A stretch of DNA of 64,000 nt from Candidatus Melainabacteria bacterium (GTDB lineage Bacteria > Cyanobacteriota > Vampirovibrionia > Obscuribacterales > Obscuribacteraceae), in assembly GCA_017307165.1 (NCBI GenBank), contig JAFKGK010000004.1, forward strand, positions 124,001 through 188,000. Direction: 5' to 3'. Under the pieces are notes generated by a model. The model had not been told where the DNA came from and ran no database searches. It saw only the letters and a list, made by a program, of their open reading frames with translations. Position numbers and translations under genes: made by a program. Below, one piece after another: positions 45,104-54,620 of the stretch (its first letter is position 1; the number at the start of each line of letters is the position of its first letter).

Positions 45104-46090
45104 ATGAGTGAGATCGAAGCCGTCTCGGCAGAAAAACTAAAAAAGCGCATGGCAGCTATCAGCATGCGACATCTAGAAGATGACGAGGCCTACAAAGATC
45201 GTCCACTCCGGCTACCCGAATGGGTCAAGCGCAATGTCCTGACTAATGATGCTAATCGCGAAACCAGGCAGATTTTAAAAGAGCAAGGCCTCAACACCAT
45301 CTGCGAAAGCGGCCGCTGTCCTAATAAGGGCGAATGCTGGGAAAAAGGCACAGCGACCTTTATGCTCATGGGCGAGCTTTGCACGCGCACATGCCGTTTT
45401 TGCGCGGTCAACAAGGGTGTACCGCAAGCCCTTAGCGAGGACGAGCCACAACGCATTGCTGAGGCAGCAGCTCGCATGCAACTCAAGCACGTGGTCCTGA
45501 CCTCGGTCAATCGAGACGATTTGCCCGATCAAGGCTCCAAGCACTTTGCTCGCACGATCACGGCTCTCAAAGAAGCCATCCCAAAGGTAGAAGTAGAGAT
45601 CTTGACGCCAGATTTTCAGGGCTCTCGGGAGTGTCTTGCCACTGTTCTTGCAGCTCGACCAGTTGTCTTTAATCACAATCTGGAGACGGTGCCGCGTCTT
45701 TATCGACAGGTCAGACCCGGATCGATCTATGAGCGCAGTATCAAGATATTGGCCATGGCCAAGGAGATCGCGCCGGACATCCCGACCAAGTCCGGTCTTA
45801 TGCTTGGGCTGGGAGAAAGAAAGGAAGAAGTCCTGGAAGTAATGAGAGATCTCAGAGCAATCGATTGCGATTTTATTACCCTTGGTCAGTACATGCGCCC
45901 GAGTCGTGATCAATTGCCGGTCTTGCGCTACATCACTCCTGACGAGTTTGACCAGTACAAGATCATCGCCCAAGATATGGGCTTTAAAATGGTCCATTCC
46001 GGACCTCTGGTAAGGAGCAGTTATCATGCAGCAGAGCTGGCTCATGACCTCGTGCAAAATCTAGAACAAAAATTGTCCATCGATATTTAG
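45104..46090 (+). CDS. lipA: Lipoyl synthase
   Basis: 328 residues; a radical-SAM enzyme inserting two sulfurs into octanoyl-protein. The auxiliary cluster cysteines are 67, 72 and 78 (ICESGRCPNKGEC), the radical-SAM triad 93, 97 and 100 (CTRTCRFC). The C-terminal RSSYHA supplies the serine ligand. No good ribosome site precedes ATG 45104, but homology fits. lipB is not in the window. A TPR-like gene follows after 8 bases. Confidence 0.97.
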   Translation: MSEIEAVSAEKLKKRMAAISMRHLEDDEAYKDRPLRLPEWVKRNVLTNDANRETRQILKEQGLNTICESGRCPNKGECWEKGTATFMLMGELCTRTCRFCAVNKGVPQALSEDEPQRIAEAAARMQLKHVVLTSVNRDDLPDQGSKHFARTITALKEAIPKVEVEILTPDFQGSRECLATVLAARPVVFNHNLETVPRLYRQVRPGSIYERSIKILAMAKEIAPDIPTKSGLMLGLGERKEEVLEVMRDLRAIDCDFITLGQYMRPSRDQLPVLRYITPDEFDQYKIIAQDMGFKMVHSGPLVRSSYHAAELAHDLVQNLEQKLSIDI

Positions 46091-46098
46091 CTCGCATC

Positions 46099-47406
46099 AT
46101 GCCAGAGCCAGATCCAAATCAAGAATCTAGCACAGAGGATCAAAAGCCCGATCCCTATCAAGCTATCGAGCAGCTTTTGGAGCACGGCTTACTCGAAAAA
46201 TGCCGCGACGCCCTCAATGCCGTATGGTCGGAAAATATTTTCGCGCCAAGAGTTATACAACTATACGCCAGTCTGACACGCGAGATGGGCAAAGACGATG
46301 TTGCCGATACTCTAGACAGGCTCTACCAAAAACTGAGCGAAAGTCAGGACCAGCCTTACAAGCACCACCAGGAAATCTTTGATGCCGGCTATGCCATGGT
46401 GGAGATCAGGCAGCACGAAATAGCCAGCCTGCTCCTCAAGACCCTGCACAAGGAGCTTCCCCAGGATCCGCATGTAGCCTATGAGCTCGGCTTTGCCCTG
46501 ATGAGCATGCGAAAATTTAAAGAAGCAAAAAAATACTTTGCCATAGTCGCTAACGATAACGAAGACTTTGATGCCGTGCTCAATCTATGTGTATGCGAAA
46601 CACTAGATCGCAATATCGAAGGAGCACGCCGCCTCCTGCAAGAGCTGACACGTCTAGCCAAGGACGATCTCGAAAAAGCAGAAGTTCAGCATCGCCGTAT
46701 GGTACTCAAGCGTCTAGAATATTTTTCGGACAAATTTTCGCACAAAAAAAATCTCAACGATCGAGACTGGCTATTTATCTTGTACGGCAGCATACTTTTG
46801 CGTCCGCGCCTGACCATCAAGCACGATGCAATAGTCGAGCTGAGCCAGGTAGCAGCGACTCTGGTCGTGCTCAAAATATTTCTAAATGGCATGGACCACG
46901 ATCGCGAAGCCTTTGAATATTATTCGCTCAAGAGCAAGCCCATGGTCGCAAGCCTCAGTCACAATATGAGCCTGCCGTTCGATTCGTACAAGGGGCCAGA
47001 CAGACCTGATAACGCACTCTTGATGATGTGCTGGACCACGGACATACTGGGACCGCACGAGGCTTTTATAGAGCACAATTGCAATCGCTCTCTCTTTGCC
47101 TTTGGCTTGAGCACGGTCGAGCCACTGCCATTAGTACCAGACATCGTCGGCTGTCTAAGCGCAGATCTCCGCATGCCCTGGGAAAAGAATGAGATTTCGG
47201 TTAGCGAATCAAAAAAAGCTACAGATGATCTAATGGAACGAATCGCCACGCTTGAATCTGACCCTGAGCTTGTTGCCGAGGCTCAGGATGCTATCGACTA
47301 TTATTCCGACAAAAGAGATCTCATTCTCTTTCTCAACGCGCAAAAATTTGGACAACGTGCCGAATACACTGCAGAGCTGCCACTGTGCGGCGAGGTAAGC
47401 GCCTGA
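46099..47406 (+). CDS. TPR-like helical-repeat protein
   Basis: 435 residues, no signal peptide. The first 200 residues are helical-repeat with TPR-like pairs (PYKHHQEIFDAGYAMVEIRQHEIASLLLKTL, PHVAYELGFALMSMRKFKEAKKYFAIVANDNED). The rest is a mostly helical, charged region with RDWLFILYGSILLRPRL and no named domain. It is probably cytoplasmic and cotranscribed with lipA and cobS (8-base gap before, overlap after). A link to lipoylation is only positional. Confidence 0.7.
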   Translation: MPEPDPNQESSTEDQKPDPYQAIEQLLEHGLLEKCRDALNAVWSENIFAPRVIQLYASLTREMGKDDVADTLDRLYQKLSESQDQPYKHHQEIFDAGYAMVEIRQHEIASLLLKTLHKELPQDPHVAYELGFALMSMRKFKEAKKYFAIVANDNEDFDAVLNLCVCETLDRNIEGARRLLQELTRLAKDDLEKAEVQHRRMVLKRLEYFSDKFSHKKNLNDRDWLFILYGSILLRPRLTIKHDAIVELSQVAATLVVLKIFLNGMDHDREAFEYYSLKSKPMVASLSHNMSLPFDSYKGPDRPDNALLMMCWTTDILGPHEAFIEHNCNRSLFAFGLSTVEPLPLVPDIVGCLSADLRMPWEKNEISVSESKKATDDLMERIATLESDPELVAEAQDAIDYYSDKRDLILFLNAQKFGQRAEYTAELPLCGEVSA

Positions 47407-48218
47407 ATACTATCAAGCAGATCGCGGCCACCCTGGCTTATGTGACTATCTTTCCCCTGCCTCGCTGGACTCATGCCGATGCGCAGGGCAATCCTATCTA
47501 TTTGCCACTTGCCGGCGCTTTGATTGGACTGGTGGTAGTTCTGGTCGCAGTCGGCCTTTTCTATCTCAAGACCTCAGGTCTTTTGGCAGCCGTACTCTTG
47601 ATCGGGCTCTGGCTATTTTTGACTGGTGGTTTGCATCTGGACGGCTTGATGGATGCCACAGACGGCATAGCCAGTCACAGGAGCCGTGAACGCATGCTAG
47701 AAATCATGCAGGATAGTCGAGTCGGCAATTTTGCGGTGATGGCCGGCATTTTTGTCATATTGATCAAGATCGCTGCTCTTTTTTCGCTTTTCGAGCGTAC
47801 TCTACCCCTGTCCATATTGTCACTGGCAGTGGTGCCTATCCAAGCCAGACTGATGGAGGCTCTCGTCATAGGATCTTTTCCCTATGCTCGTCCTGAAGGC
47901 ATGGGACGCGCATGGCACCAGGCCGCACGACGTCCGCATCCGATAGTGACGAGCCTTGCGGCCGCCATAGTCTCCATCGCATCTATCAGTGGTATGTGTG
48001 CACTCGCTCACCTGGCATTTGCCTTGCCGGTGGCTCCTGCTCTCATCGCTCTGGCCTGCACTACCAGTGGTGCAGCGCTCACGGCTCTCATTACAGCTTT
48101 GCTCGTGCAAGCCCGTCTCGGTGGTCACACAGGAGACACCTATGGCATGATCGTAGAGTTGAGCGAGTGCGGTGCCTTGACGACGCTGGCTTTAGCAAAG
48201 GATTTTATTAGTCTTTAA
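47385..48218 (+). CDS. cobS: Adenosylcobinamide-GDP ribazoletransferase (cobalamin synthase)
   Basis: Up to 277 residues, polytopic membrane protein. IFPLPRW, the metal-binding GGLHLDGLMDATDGIAS and the block RMLEIMQDSRVGNFAVMAGIFVILIKI are the CobS signatures; it joins the lower ligand to adenosylcobinamide-GDP. GTG 47385 is the longest start, inside the previous gene. GAGG at 47392-47395 sits 7 bases before a CTG at 47403 that overlaps the previous stop and gives the usual CobS N-terminus, so a CTG start is plausible. No other cob genes are in the window. Confidence 0.92.
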   Translation: MRRGKRLNTIKQIAATLAYVTIFPLPRWTHADAQGNPIYLPLAGALIGLVVVLVAVGLFYLKTSGLLAAVLLIGLWLFLTGGLHLDGLMDATDGIASHRSRERMLEIMQDSRVGNFAVMAGIFVILIKIAALFSLFERTLPLSILSLAVVPIQARLMEALVIGSFPYARPEGMGRAWHQAARRPHPIVTSLAAAIVSIASISGMCALAHLAFALPVAPALIALACTTSGAALTALITALLVQARLGGHTGDTYGMIVELSECGALTTLALAKDFISL

Positions 48219-49783
48219 GGCCTTGCTACTAGAGTCGATGCCCTGTCCTCGGCCAGGGTTTTCCAGCCATCGGCCTTGAGCCTGGCCACCAGCGTACTTT
48301 CACGCGGGAACAGCACATAATCGAGACCTGCCTCCCTCAGCAATCTCTCATACCCGGGTCTTGCTTCGCAGATGACACCATAACGGCTGTAAAAGTCCTG
48401 ACCATAAAAATCAGCCCTATCATCTATGTAGACCGGCATGCCCAGACGATAGCTCAAAATGCCGCCCCAATTATCCAGGGCCAGCAATTTTTGTGCTTTG
48501 ATCACTCCTTTGTTGCGCTCGAGATATACCAGAGTTTCGCTCGGTGCAGTCTCTACGTCAAAATCAGCCTTGATCGATTTATTGCCGGCGGTCATCGCCA
48601 TCACCACCAGTATCAGTCCGTAGACGATCGGCAGTATGTGCATGGTGCTTTGCCCTTCGGTTACGCCAAAATCGCGGATCGATGCCTTGAGCCTATCTGG
48701 CAGACGCTGAGTCAAAGCAGTATAGAGTTTATTGGCACCGGCAAACAAATGGCCCAGGCATGGCAAACATATCAAGGCAAACAATGGGATATTGCGCTGA
48801 CTAGATAGAGCCATGAAGGCAAAAACGATCAAGCACAGAGTCGAGGGCAGAGTAATAGAGCCCGCCCCTCTGAGATAGAGGCCAAAGACGAGAAACGCAA
48901 ATAAGATCTCCAGGCAGATTGCGTGGATATTGCCCTTGAAGTTTGGCGATTTAAACTCATCGGTCTGAGCAAGAATAGTAGAGCCTTTGAGGTAATCACC
49001 AATGTAGTGAAACAAATCGATCCCATAAGGATTGCACAGGATCACGCACAATAGTATTACTGCCAGCAGGACAAAATGTCCCGTGCGCTTAGCAGCAAGT
49101 TTGCTTGTGCCTGCAATCCACTGCAAACAAGCCGAAAAGGCATATATACCGACTAAGACAAAGCCAAGCAAAAAGGCAGGATGAAAATTGACCCATATCA
49201 ACATCATCGCGGATAGGGGCAAATAAAGATGGCGCCAAGGAAAAGGAAAAGGAAAATGATCGAGAGATTTGTCTTCCTGCCTTTTCCAATAGGCATCCAG
49301 CAAGACATAAAAACAATAAACACCAAAAAAAGTAAAGACATGCGGGCGCACAAGCCAGTGATTGGCCGAGGCCAAGAGACCAAAGATCGAAAAAATCAAG
49401 GCCATCATGACTGGTGTGCCGCTCTTGCGCATATTTTGATAGAGCAATAGAACCAGGCTCGCCAGAGCCAGCGCAATCACCACTGCCATAAGCGGCAGAC
49501 CGCCCAGTCGATCGAGACCAGCAGCCATGGCTTCAAATAGCCATTCATAAGCTACCCAGTGTTTTTGAGGGAAAGTAAAAGAAAAGATGTCGTGAGCCGG
49601 GACGCTGAGATGATCCAAGATGTACCTGCCGCCAACGATATGCCAGCCAGTGGAGCCATCAGAAAAGATCAGGGAAGGTCGCATAAAGAGTAATAGTTGG
49701 CAAACGCCGATAAAGAGCAGGTCTCCGACTCCAGGCAAATAGTTTTTGGTACTGGCCGCTGTGGGCTTATCCTGAGCTTGCAC
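48215..49783 (-). CDS. Polytopic membrane protein, GT-C glycosyltransferase-like
   Basis: 522 residues, about ten membrane helices. The first periplasmic loop carries FSDGSTGWHIVGGRYILDHLSVPAHDIFSFTFPQKHWVAYEWLFEA, the Asp-rich loop pattern seen in GT-C fold membrane glycosyltransferase relatives. The C-terminal soluble segment has GGILSYRLGMPVYIDDRADFYG. Donor and acceptor are unknown. The start is a GTG at 49783, just after the previous gene. Last gene of the operon with a GH38 mannosidase; overlaps the convergent cobS by 4 bases. Confidence 0.72.
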   Translation of the reverse strand: MQAQDKPTAASTKNYLPGVGDLLFIGVCQLLLFMRPSLIFSDGSTGWHIVGGRYILDHLSVPAHDIFSFTFPQKHWVAYEWLFEAMAAGLDRLGGLPLMAVVIALALASLVLLLYQNMRKSGTPVMMALIFSIFGLLASANHWLVRPHVFTFFGVYCFYVLLDAYWKRQEDKSLDHFPFPFPWRHLYLPLSAMMLIWVNFHPAFLLGFVLVGIYAFSACLQWIAGTSKLAAKRTGHFVLLAVILLCVILCNPYGIDLFHYIGDYLKGSTILAQTDEFKSPNFKGNIHAICLEILFAFLVFGLYLRGAGSITLPSTLCLIVFAFMALSSQRNIPLFALICLPCLGHLFAGANKLYTALTQRLPDRLKASIRDFGVTEGQSTMHILPIVYGLILVVMAMTAGNKSIKADFDVETAPSETLVYLERNKGVIKAQKLLALDNWGGILSYRLGMPVYIDDRADFYGQDFYSRYGVICEARPGYERLLREAGLDYVLFPRESTLVARLKADGWKTLAEDRASTLVARP

Positions 49784-49785
49784 TA

Positions 49786-50706
49786 TTAAAAACCCGTCGG
49801 GCTGGCGTTCAAACGTCTGAGGTCTTCTTTTGCTCGACGTTCTACTTCGTCGAGTCCACCGCCCTGCTCCTGCTTGATCTTATTGGTCAAGTCGAGCTTG
49901 CGCCCTCTATACCTGACCTTATTGGCGATATCCATCTGCCCGTGCTTTTTTGCTGCGTTAAAGACCAGGACATAGTCCCCGACAGTCTTGCATTTTTCCA
50001 TAGCCGCCAGAAGCATAAAACGCGTTACATCGGTCATATTGGCGATCTTGGTTTGTTCGGTAAGATCGATCAGCTCTTGCACTGTATCTTGATCATCGGC
50101 CAGGGCCTTCATTGCCTTGCGAGCGACATCGTCGGCACCTAGATCGACGCTCAATGCCACCAACTCCAGTGCCTCAGGCTGACTCTCGCAAAGAGAGAGG
50201 GCTTTTTCGAGAGCCAGATTGGTCATGTCACTAGCCCCACCCTTATGCGCTGCATTGGCCAGAGCGATCAACTCTTCAAAAGACTTTGATTGAGCGATGA
50301 GCTTATCATAGGCTTGTTTGGCCAGATCAAAGCAGGCGGTGTCTCGCGCATAACGAGCCAGATCCAAAAGACTATCGTTATCCAATTTGCGGGTCAGAGC
50401 AGCAGTGATGAGAACGCGAGTCAGTTTACCACTCTGGGCCGTCGGCTTTTGCGCCATTATCCCTGCGGCAAAAACCAAGTCCTTGCCGTTTTCGGCATTG
50501 CTTGACTGACTGACGATAGCGTCGACTTCGACCTGGGCCTTGTTCCAATTACGCGCTCTGACATATTTTTCGGCCTTGTTGAGATGCGCTTGCTGCATAG
50601 CTGTGATCTGGCTATCAGGATAGTATTGCTTTGCACTTGCCGGCATGCAGGTAAGGGTAATGGCTGCCAGATGCAGGCCCAGCACAAAACCAAACATCAA
50701 TCTCAT
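49786..50706 (-). CDS. Secreted helical protein of unknown function
   Basis: 306 residues with a signal peptide (LGLHLAAITLTCMPASAKQ). The mature part is alpha-helical with loosely repeated 35- to 40-residue pairs rich in Ala/Leu/Asp (DSLLDLARYARDTACFDLAKQAYDKLI, EELIALANAAHKGGASDMTNLALEKAL), resembling degenerate TPRs. Its ATG overlaps the GH38 stop by four bases, so it is translationally coupled to the mannosidase. Confidence 0.7.
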   Translation of the reverse strand: MRLMFGFVLGLHLAAITLTCMPASAKQYYPDSQITAMQQAHLNKAEKYVRARNWNKAQVEVDAIVSQSSNAENGKDLVFAAGIMAQKPTAQSGKLTRVLITAALTRKLDNDSLLDLARYARDTACFDLAKQAYDKLIAQSKSFEELIALANAAHKGGASDMTNLALEKALSLCESQPEALELVALSVDLGADDVARKAMKALADDQDTVQELIDLTEQTKIANMTDVTRFMLLAAMEKCKTVGDYVLVFNAAKKHGQMDIANKVRYRGRKLDLTNKIKQEQGGGLDEVERRAKEDLRRLNASPTGF

Positions 50707-53615
50707 ACAGGTCTCCTCACAATCTTGACGGTCACCAGCTCACTGGCATCGAGTTCGAAGGCAAATATGCCATCTTTGTCCATGTCGAGCGCATGCCTAT
50801 GCATGCCCATACCATTTACCAGGGCCGGTTCAAATAAAGACCACTCCAAACGGTCGGCCTTGGGCAATTGCACTTGCACCCTTCTCTTTGAGCCTGCCAT
50901 ATTTTGCAGGCGCATATAAAACGCGTCATTCAGCTTGTAAAAAGCAGACATCCGGATTTCGTTTTTTGCATCATCAATGATGCGCGGGCCTCTGATCATG
51001 GACATCTTTATCTTTGCCAGCCCTTGATCGTCCAGACAAGGCAAGACCATTGCATGCAAAGGCTCTTGATACGTTTCGGCCAGAAAATCAGCTCGAGGCC
51101 AGACCATGTCGGACGATGCATCGCTAAAACCTATACCATAGCTCATTTTTTGCCAGCCAAAACAATTGCCTTGTGGCGTATGGAGATCCGGCCCAGCTCC
51201 ACCACCCCTGGTGCGCAGACGAGAGCGCGACAGATAGGAGGTAGAACGTAAGAGCGTTATAGATACATTTTTGCGGCTGACGCCGTATTCTGGCAGACCC
51301 TTATTTAAAAATACCAAACCCCCAGCGATAAAATATCTCTGGCAGGGATACCGATCTAGAGGGGCTTCGTAACCGGGAGCAATGATCTGATGAGCATCTA
51401 TATCTAAGGCATCTTGATTTAAAGCATCAGAATGCGGCCGCGTCAAAAACGAAAAATGATTTTCGCTCTGACTGAAGTCCAGTCTCTCGGACACGCAATC
51501 AGCTAGGCTAAACTCGACGCTCAAACGATGATCGGCAGATCGATTATTGATTTTAGTTTCAAACTGCAAGATCGGCACGCCAGCCTTGAGGATCATTTCG
51601 ACCTCAATCTGGTGGCTCTCTGTTTTCGGACTGGCGACCAGCTTGCGGACAAAGTCTTCATGTTTGCCTCCTGCTGCGCGGAGGGCCTCGGGATCACCGT
51701 CCGGTCCCTGATCGATCAGCCTCTGAGGCAGGACTATTTCGTAGGTCATAATTAGAGATGCCACTAGAGGACCATGTTGTCCCTTCTCGACATTGAGCAA
51801 GCGCCCCAGTCTGGGCAAGGCATAATCCTTGGGCAAGGGGTCAAAATTGTAGCTATCGCCGCCATCCGCCACGTCGATGAAGCGATGCCCTAGCCTGTAG
51901 GCTCGATCGTCTTTCATCAAGACCAGATCATCATTGCGATCGATAAAAGCAGTGATCTTGCCTTCAGCGTATAGTCCGCTCAAAGCCAGACCACCAAGTG
52001 CTTGCAACGAACCGGATATCTGAACCGGTTTGAATGTGCCAGGCCTTGCCGAACAGTGAGAAACAGACAAAGGCGCTATATCATCAGGCATGACATAGCA
52101 TTGCAGGACATCGAGCTCTTTGAAGACCGGCACTCCACTCAATGGCAAAAAGGCATCACGTGTATGTCGCGCCTTGCCCTCGATCAATTGTATTCGTCCG
52201 GCGTCAGTGAGCTCTTTGACCAGGCGGCTCTGGAGAGAAAGAGAAACCTGCACAGGGTGGCCCACAGGCAGATGACTACCATTAAAAATGGCTACCATGG
52301 GCTCTCGATCGGGATCAAGCAAACCTATATTGCATAGTCCATAGGCAGCTGGAGCCTCACTCGGGCTGATATGCCTCGACAGACTCTCAGCAGCCTGTCT
52401 CGCCAAGAGATTGCACCGATCGACAAGGCTGAGAGTACGGGCCTGCATCTGTACATGCACGGAGTCGGCACTGCAACCGCAAATAGAATCATGCGGCTGA
52501 TTGAGCAAGAGCAAACGCCAGCATTGATCGACCGCATCCAGATCGCAAGCCTTAATGCCATGCCAGTCCCATACCGCTTCTCGAGGTTCGAGACTACGGA
52601 GCAAAAGATGCTCGGCTCGGCGATTATCTGCTTTGAGATAAAGCCTGCTGCTCAAGACCGCAGGTAGCATGTAGGCACGTTCGTATTTTTTTGCACTGGC
52701 ATTGTCGCGCAACTCACCTACAATGGACCGGATCGGCTCTAGATCGACCTTGTTTTGCACGGCCAATCGATTGACGATATGCGCAAGATCCTCAATTACA
52801 AAGGTCGCATTTTTCAGGGGCCCATAGTCATTTCTTATCTCGGCGATCGCAGCCTCGAGCTGCTCCAGCATCCTCTCAGGAGGAGCGACATGATCCCCTC
52901 CGACTGGCACTACAGCTAGATCTTGTCGCGATACCGCTGCCGGTGCAGCTATCTCCAGCAGAGCCCCATTGCTGGATCTGGCAAATCCTAAAAATCCAGC
53001 CAGATATCTGCTCAAGGTCTCCTTATCGACATTTTCATGAAAGCCAGTCTGATAATAGCCCTTGCCCAAATGCAAGGTAAAGACTCGATCACCCGACGGA
53101 GATTGCCAATCAAAAATAGCCTGATCGCCAGATCCGAGGTCCGGCACGCCTCGCCAGACCACTGCCTTGTCTATGCCAAATAAGCGGAGTATCTGGGGTA
53201 GATCAGCGCTATGTCCAAATGTGTCTGGATTATAGCCGATCATGGTCTCTGAGATAGTCTGCTCGTCGGGCAGACTAACACCATAGGCGATACTGCTTTT
53301 TAGTCCACGTGCAAGATTGCGTATCAAACTCTCGCCACTCACGAGCATCTGATCCGCCAGAACAAACCATGGCCCTATCGTCATTTTTCCTGACTTAACT
53401 AAAGCCTTTACTCTCGCACCAAGTTCAGGCCGCAGGGCCAGAGCATCATCCACAAGGCTGGTCTGCCCGTCCAGCATAAAAACAGGCAGTTGACCGGACT
53501 CGAGCTTGTTGATTATGTCTTGTACTACGTGGACCAATTGGGCTTGATAGGCGTCAAAGCTCCAGTACCATTCGCGGTCCCAGTGTGTGTGTGGATACAA
53601 CAATAGTTGAGGCAT
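50703..53615 (-). CDS. Glycoside hydrolase family 38 alpha-mannosidase
   Basis: 970 residues. The metal-site start PHTHWDREWYWSFD gives zinc ligands His11 and Asp13. The nucleophile is Asp131 in GYNPDTFGHSADLPQIL. The helical middle domain includes NQPHDSICGCSADSVHVQM, with a conserved zinc-ligand His in QPHDS. The rest is the large beta-sandwich region. There is no signal peptide, so it is probably a cytoplasmic enzyme trimming mannose-containing oligosaccharides or glycerate-type mannosides. It lies between a TIM-barrel isomerase (12-base gap) and the secreted helical protein. Confidence 0.9.
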   Translation of the reverse strand: MPQLLLYPHTHWDREWYWSFDAYQAQLVHVVQDIINKLESGQLPVFMLDGQTSLVDDALALRPELGARVKALVKSGKMTIGPWFVLADQMLVSGESLIRNLARGLKSSIAYGVSLPDEQTISETMIGYNPDTFGHSADLPQILRLFGIDKAVVWRGVPDLGSGDQAIFDWQSPSGDRVFTLHLGKGYYQTGFHENVDKETLSRYLAGFLGFARSSNGALLEIAAPAAVSRQDLAVVPVGGDHVAPPERMLEQLEAAIAEIRNDYGPLKNATFVIEDLAHIVNRLAVQNKVDLEPIRSIVGELRDNASAKKYERAYMLPAVLSSRLYLKADNRRAEHLLLRSLEPREAVWDWHGIKACDLDAVDQCWRLLLLNQPHDSICGCSADSVHVQMQARTLSLVDRCNLLARQAAESLSRHISPSEAPAAYGLCNIGLLDPDREPMVAIFNGSHLPVGHPVQVSLSLQSRLVKELTDAGRIQLIEGKARHTRDAFLPLSGVPVFKELDVLQCYVMPDDIAPLSVSHCSARPGTFKPVQISGSLQALGGLALSGLYAEGKITAFIDRNDDLVLMKDDRAYRLGHRFIDVADGGDSYNFDPLPKDYALPRLGRLLNVEKGQHGPLVASLIMTYEIVLPQRLIDQGPDGDPEALRAAGGKHEDFVRKLVASPKTESHQIEVEMILKAGVPILQFETKINNRSADHRLSVEFSLADCVSERLDFSQSENHFSFLTRPHSDALNQDALDIDAHQIIAPGYEAPLDRYPCQRYFIAGGLVFLNKGLPEYGVSRKNVSITLLRSTSYLSRSRLRTRGGGAGPDLHTPQGNCFGWQKMSYGIGFSDASSDMVWPRADFLAETYQEPLHAMVLPCLDDQGLAKIKMSMIRGPRIIDDAKNEIRMSAFYKLNDAFYMRLQNMAGSKRRVQVQLPKADRLEWSLFEPALVNGMGMHRHALDMDKDGIFAFELDASELVTVKIVRRPV

Positions 53616-53627
53616 AAAGATCTATGC

Positions 53628-54545
53628 TCAGCCTCGCACGAGCGGTCTAAACACGCGGGTTTGTTCGTTCAATGCTTCGAGCAGGCCCAGGGTATCTCCT
53701 GCCTCGATAAACTCGTCGTCAAACTGTAGAGATAGACAGCCCTGGTAGTCATAGAGCTTGAGCAATTCCAGCACCTGCCGCCAATCCACTTGCCCCTTGC
53801 CCACCAGACGGTAGCGCCAGAAAAGTGGTCCAAACATTCCCGAATCATTGAGTAGATTGCGATTAAGCTCAACATCGTGAGCACTGACGTGCTCGATAGC
53901 ACTAGCAAAACTAGAGAGATTTTGCAGGTAGTCTAAGCCCATCCAGAGACAGTCGCCAGGCGAATAAGAGAGCCCCAGCCCAGGGCAAGCAGCCAGCAAG
54001 GCTCGCCATTCGTCAGGCTCGAAGGGTCGCCAGTATTTGATCGACTGCCCACGCAGCTCTTTTGGAGTGTCCAGCCTCAGCAAAAATTTGAGCGGCCAGG
54101 CTCCTTTTTTGTGTTGACCGAGCTTAGCCAAAAGATCATCAAAAAAGGTCTGAAAATCTCGAGCAAAATCTTGCAAGTCTTGTTTGCCTTGCCTGGGAGG
54201 AGCAAGATAAAAGGCTATCTTATTGCAGCCCAGGTGCTCGGCAACCCGGGCTAACTGCTTGATCATGGGCAAAAATTGTTTTTGCGCGCTCTTGTTTTGC
54301 ATGTCTAAAACATAATCTATATTGATTACCGCAAAACTGACGCCGCCAGCATCGGCTCTAGCTCGAAGCCCTTCAAAATAAAGACGCTCCTCCTGCAACT
54401 CGGCCTTTAGCTCTTGTTTGCTTGCCGTGCTTGGAGCAAATGGTGCAAAAGAATACTCGATGGCACCAATCTCGTTGGCCGACGCAAGCTCGATGGCACT
54501 CTCGAGATCCGCACCAAATGCAGTGGCATCAAAACATAGTCGCAT
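53628..54545 (-). CDS. Sugar phosphate isomerase/epimerase-like TIM barrel
   Basis: 305 residues of the AP-endonuclease-2/xylose-isomerase-like TIM-barrel superfamily. It opens MRLCFDATAFGADLESAIELASANEIGAIEYSF and has CNKIAFYLAPPRQGK, LGLSYSPGDCLWMG and IEHVSAHDVELNRN, then RLVGKGQVDWRQVLELLKLYDYQGCLSLQFDDEF, where metal-ligand acidic and His residues are expected. Substrate probably a sugar or inositol derivative. First gene of the mannosidase operon. Confidence 0.8.
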   Translation of the reverse strand: MRLCFDATAFGADLESAIELASANEIGAIEYSFAPFAPSTASKQELKAELQEERLYFEGLRARADAGGVSFAVINIDYVLDMQNKSAQKQFLPMIKQLARVAEHLGCNKIAFYLAPPRQGKQDLQDFARDFQTFFDDLLAKLGQHKKGAWPLKFLLRLDTPKELRGQSIKYWRPFEPDEWRALLAACPGLGLSYSPGDCLWMGLDYLQNLSSFASAIEHVSAHDVELNRNLLNDSGMFGPLFWRYRLVGKGQVDWRQVLELLKLYDYQGCLSLQFDDEFIEAGDTLGLLEALNEQTRVFRPLVRG

Positions 54546-54620
54546 CGGCGTCCTTTCCTGCTTTCACTTGACAGGCGCAAATATACGCCGACCAATCAGA
54601 TAAAGCTAGATTATAAACAA

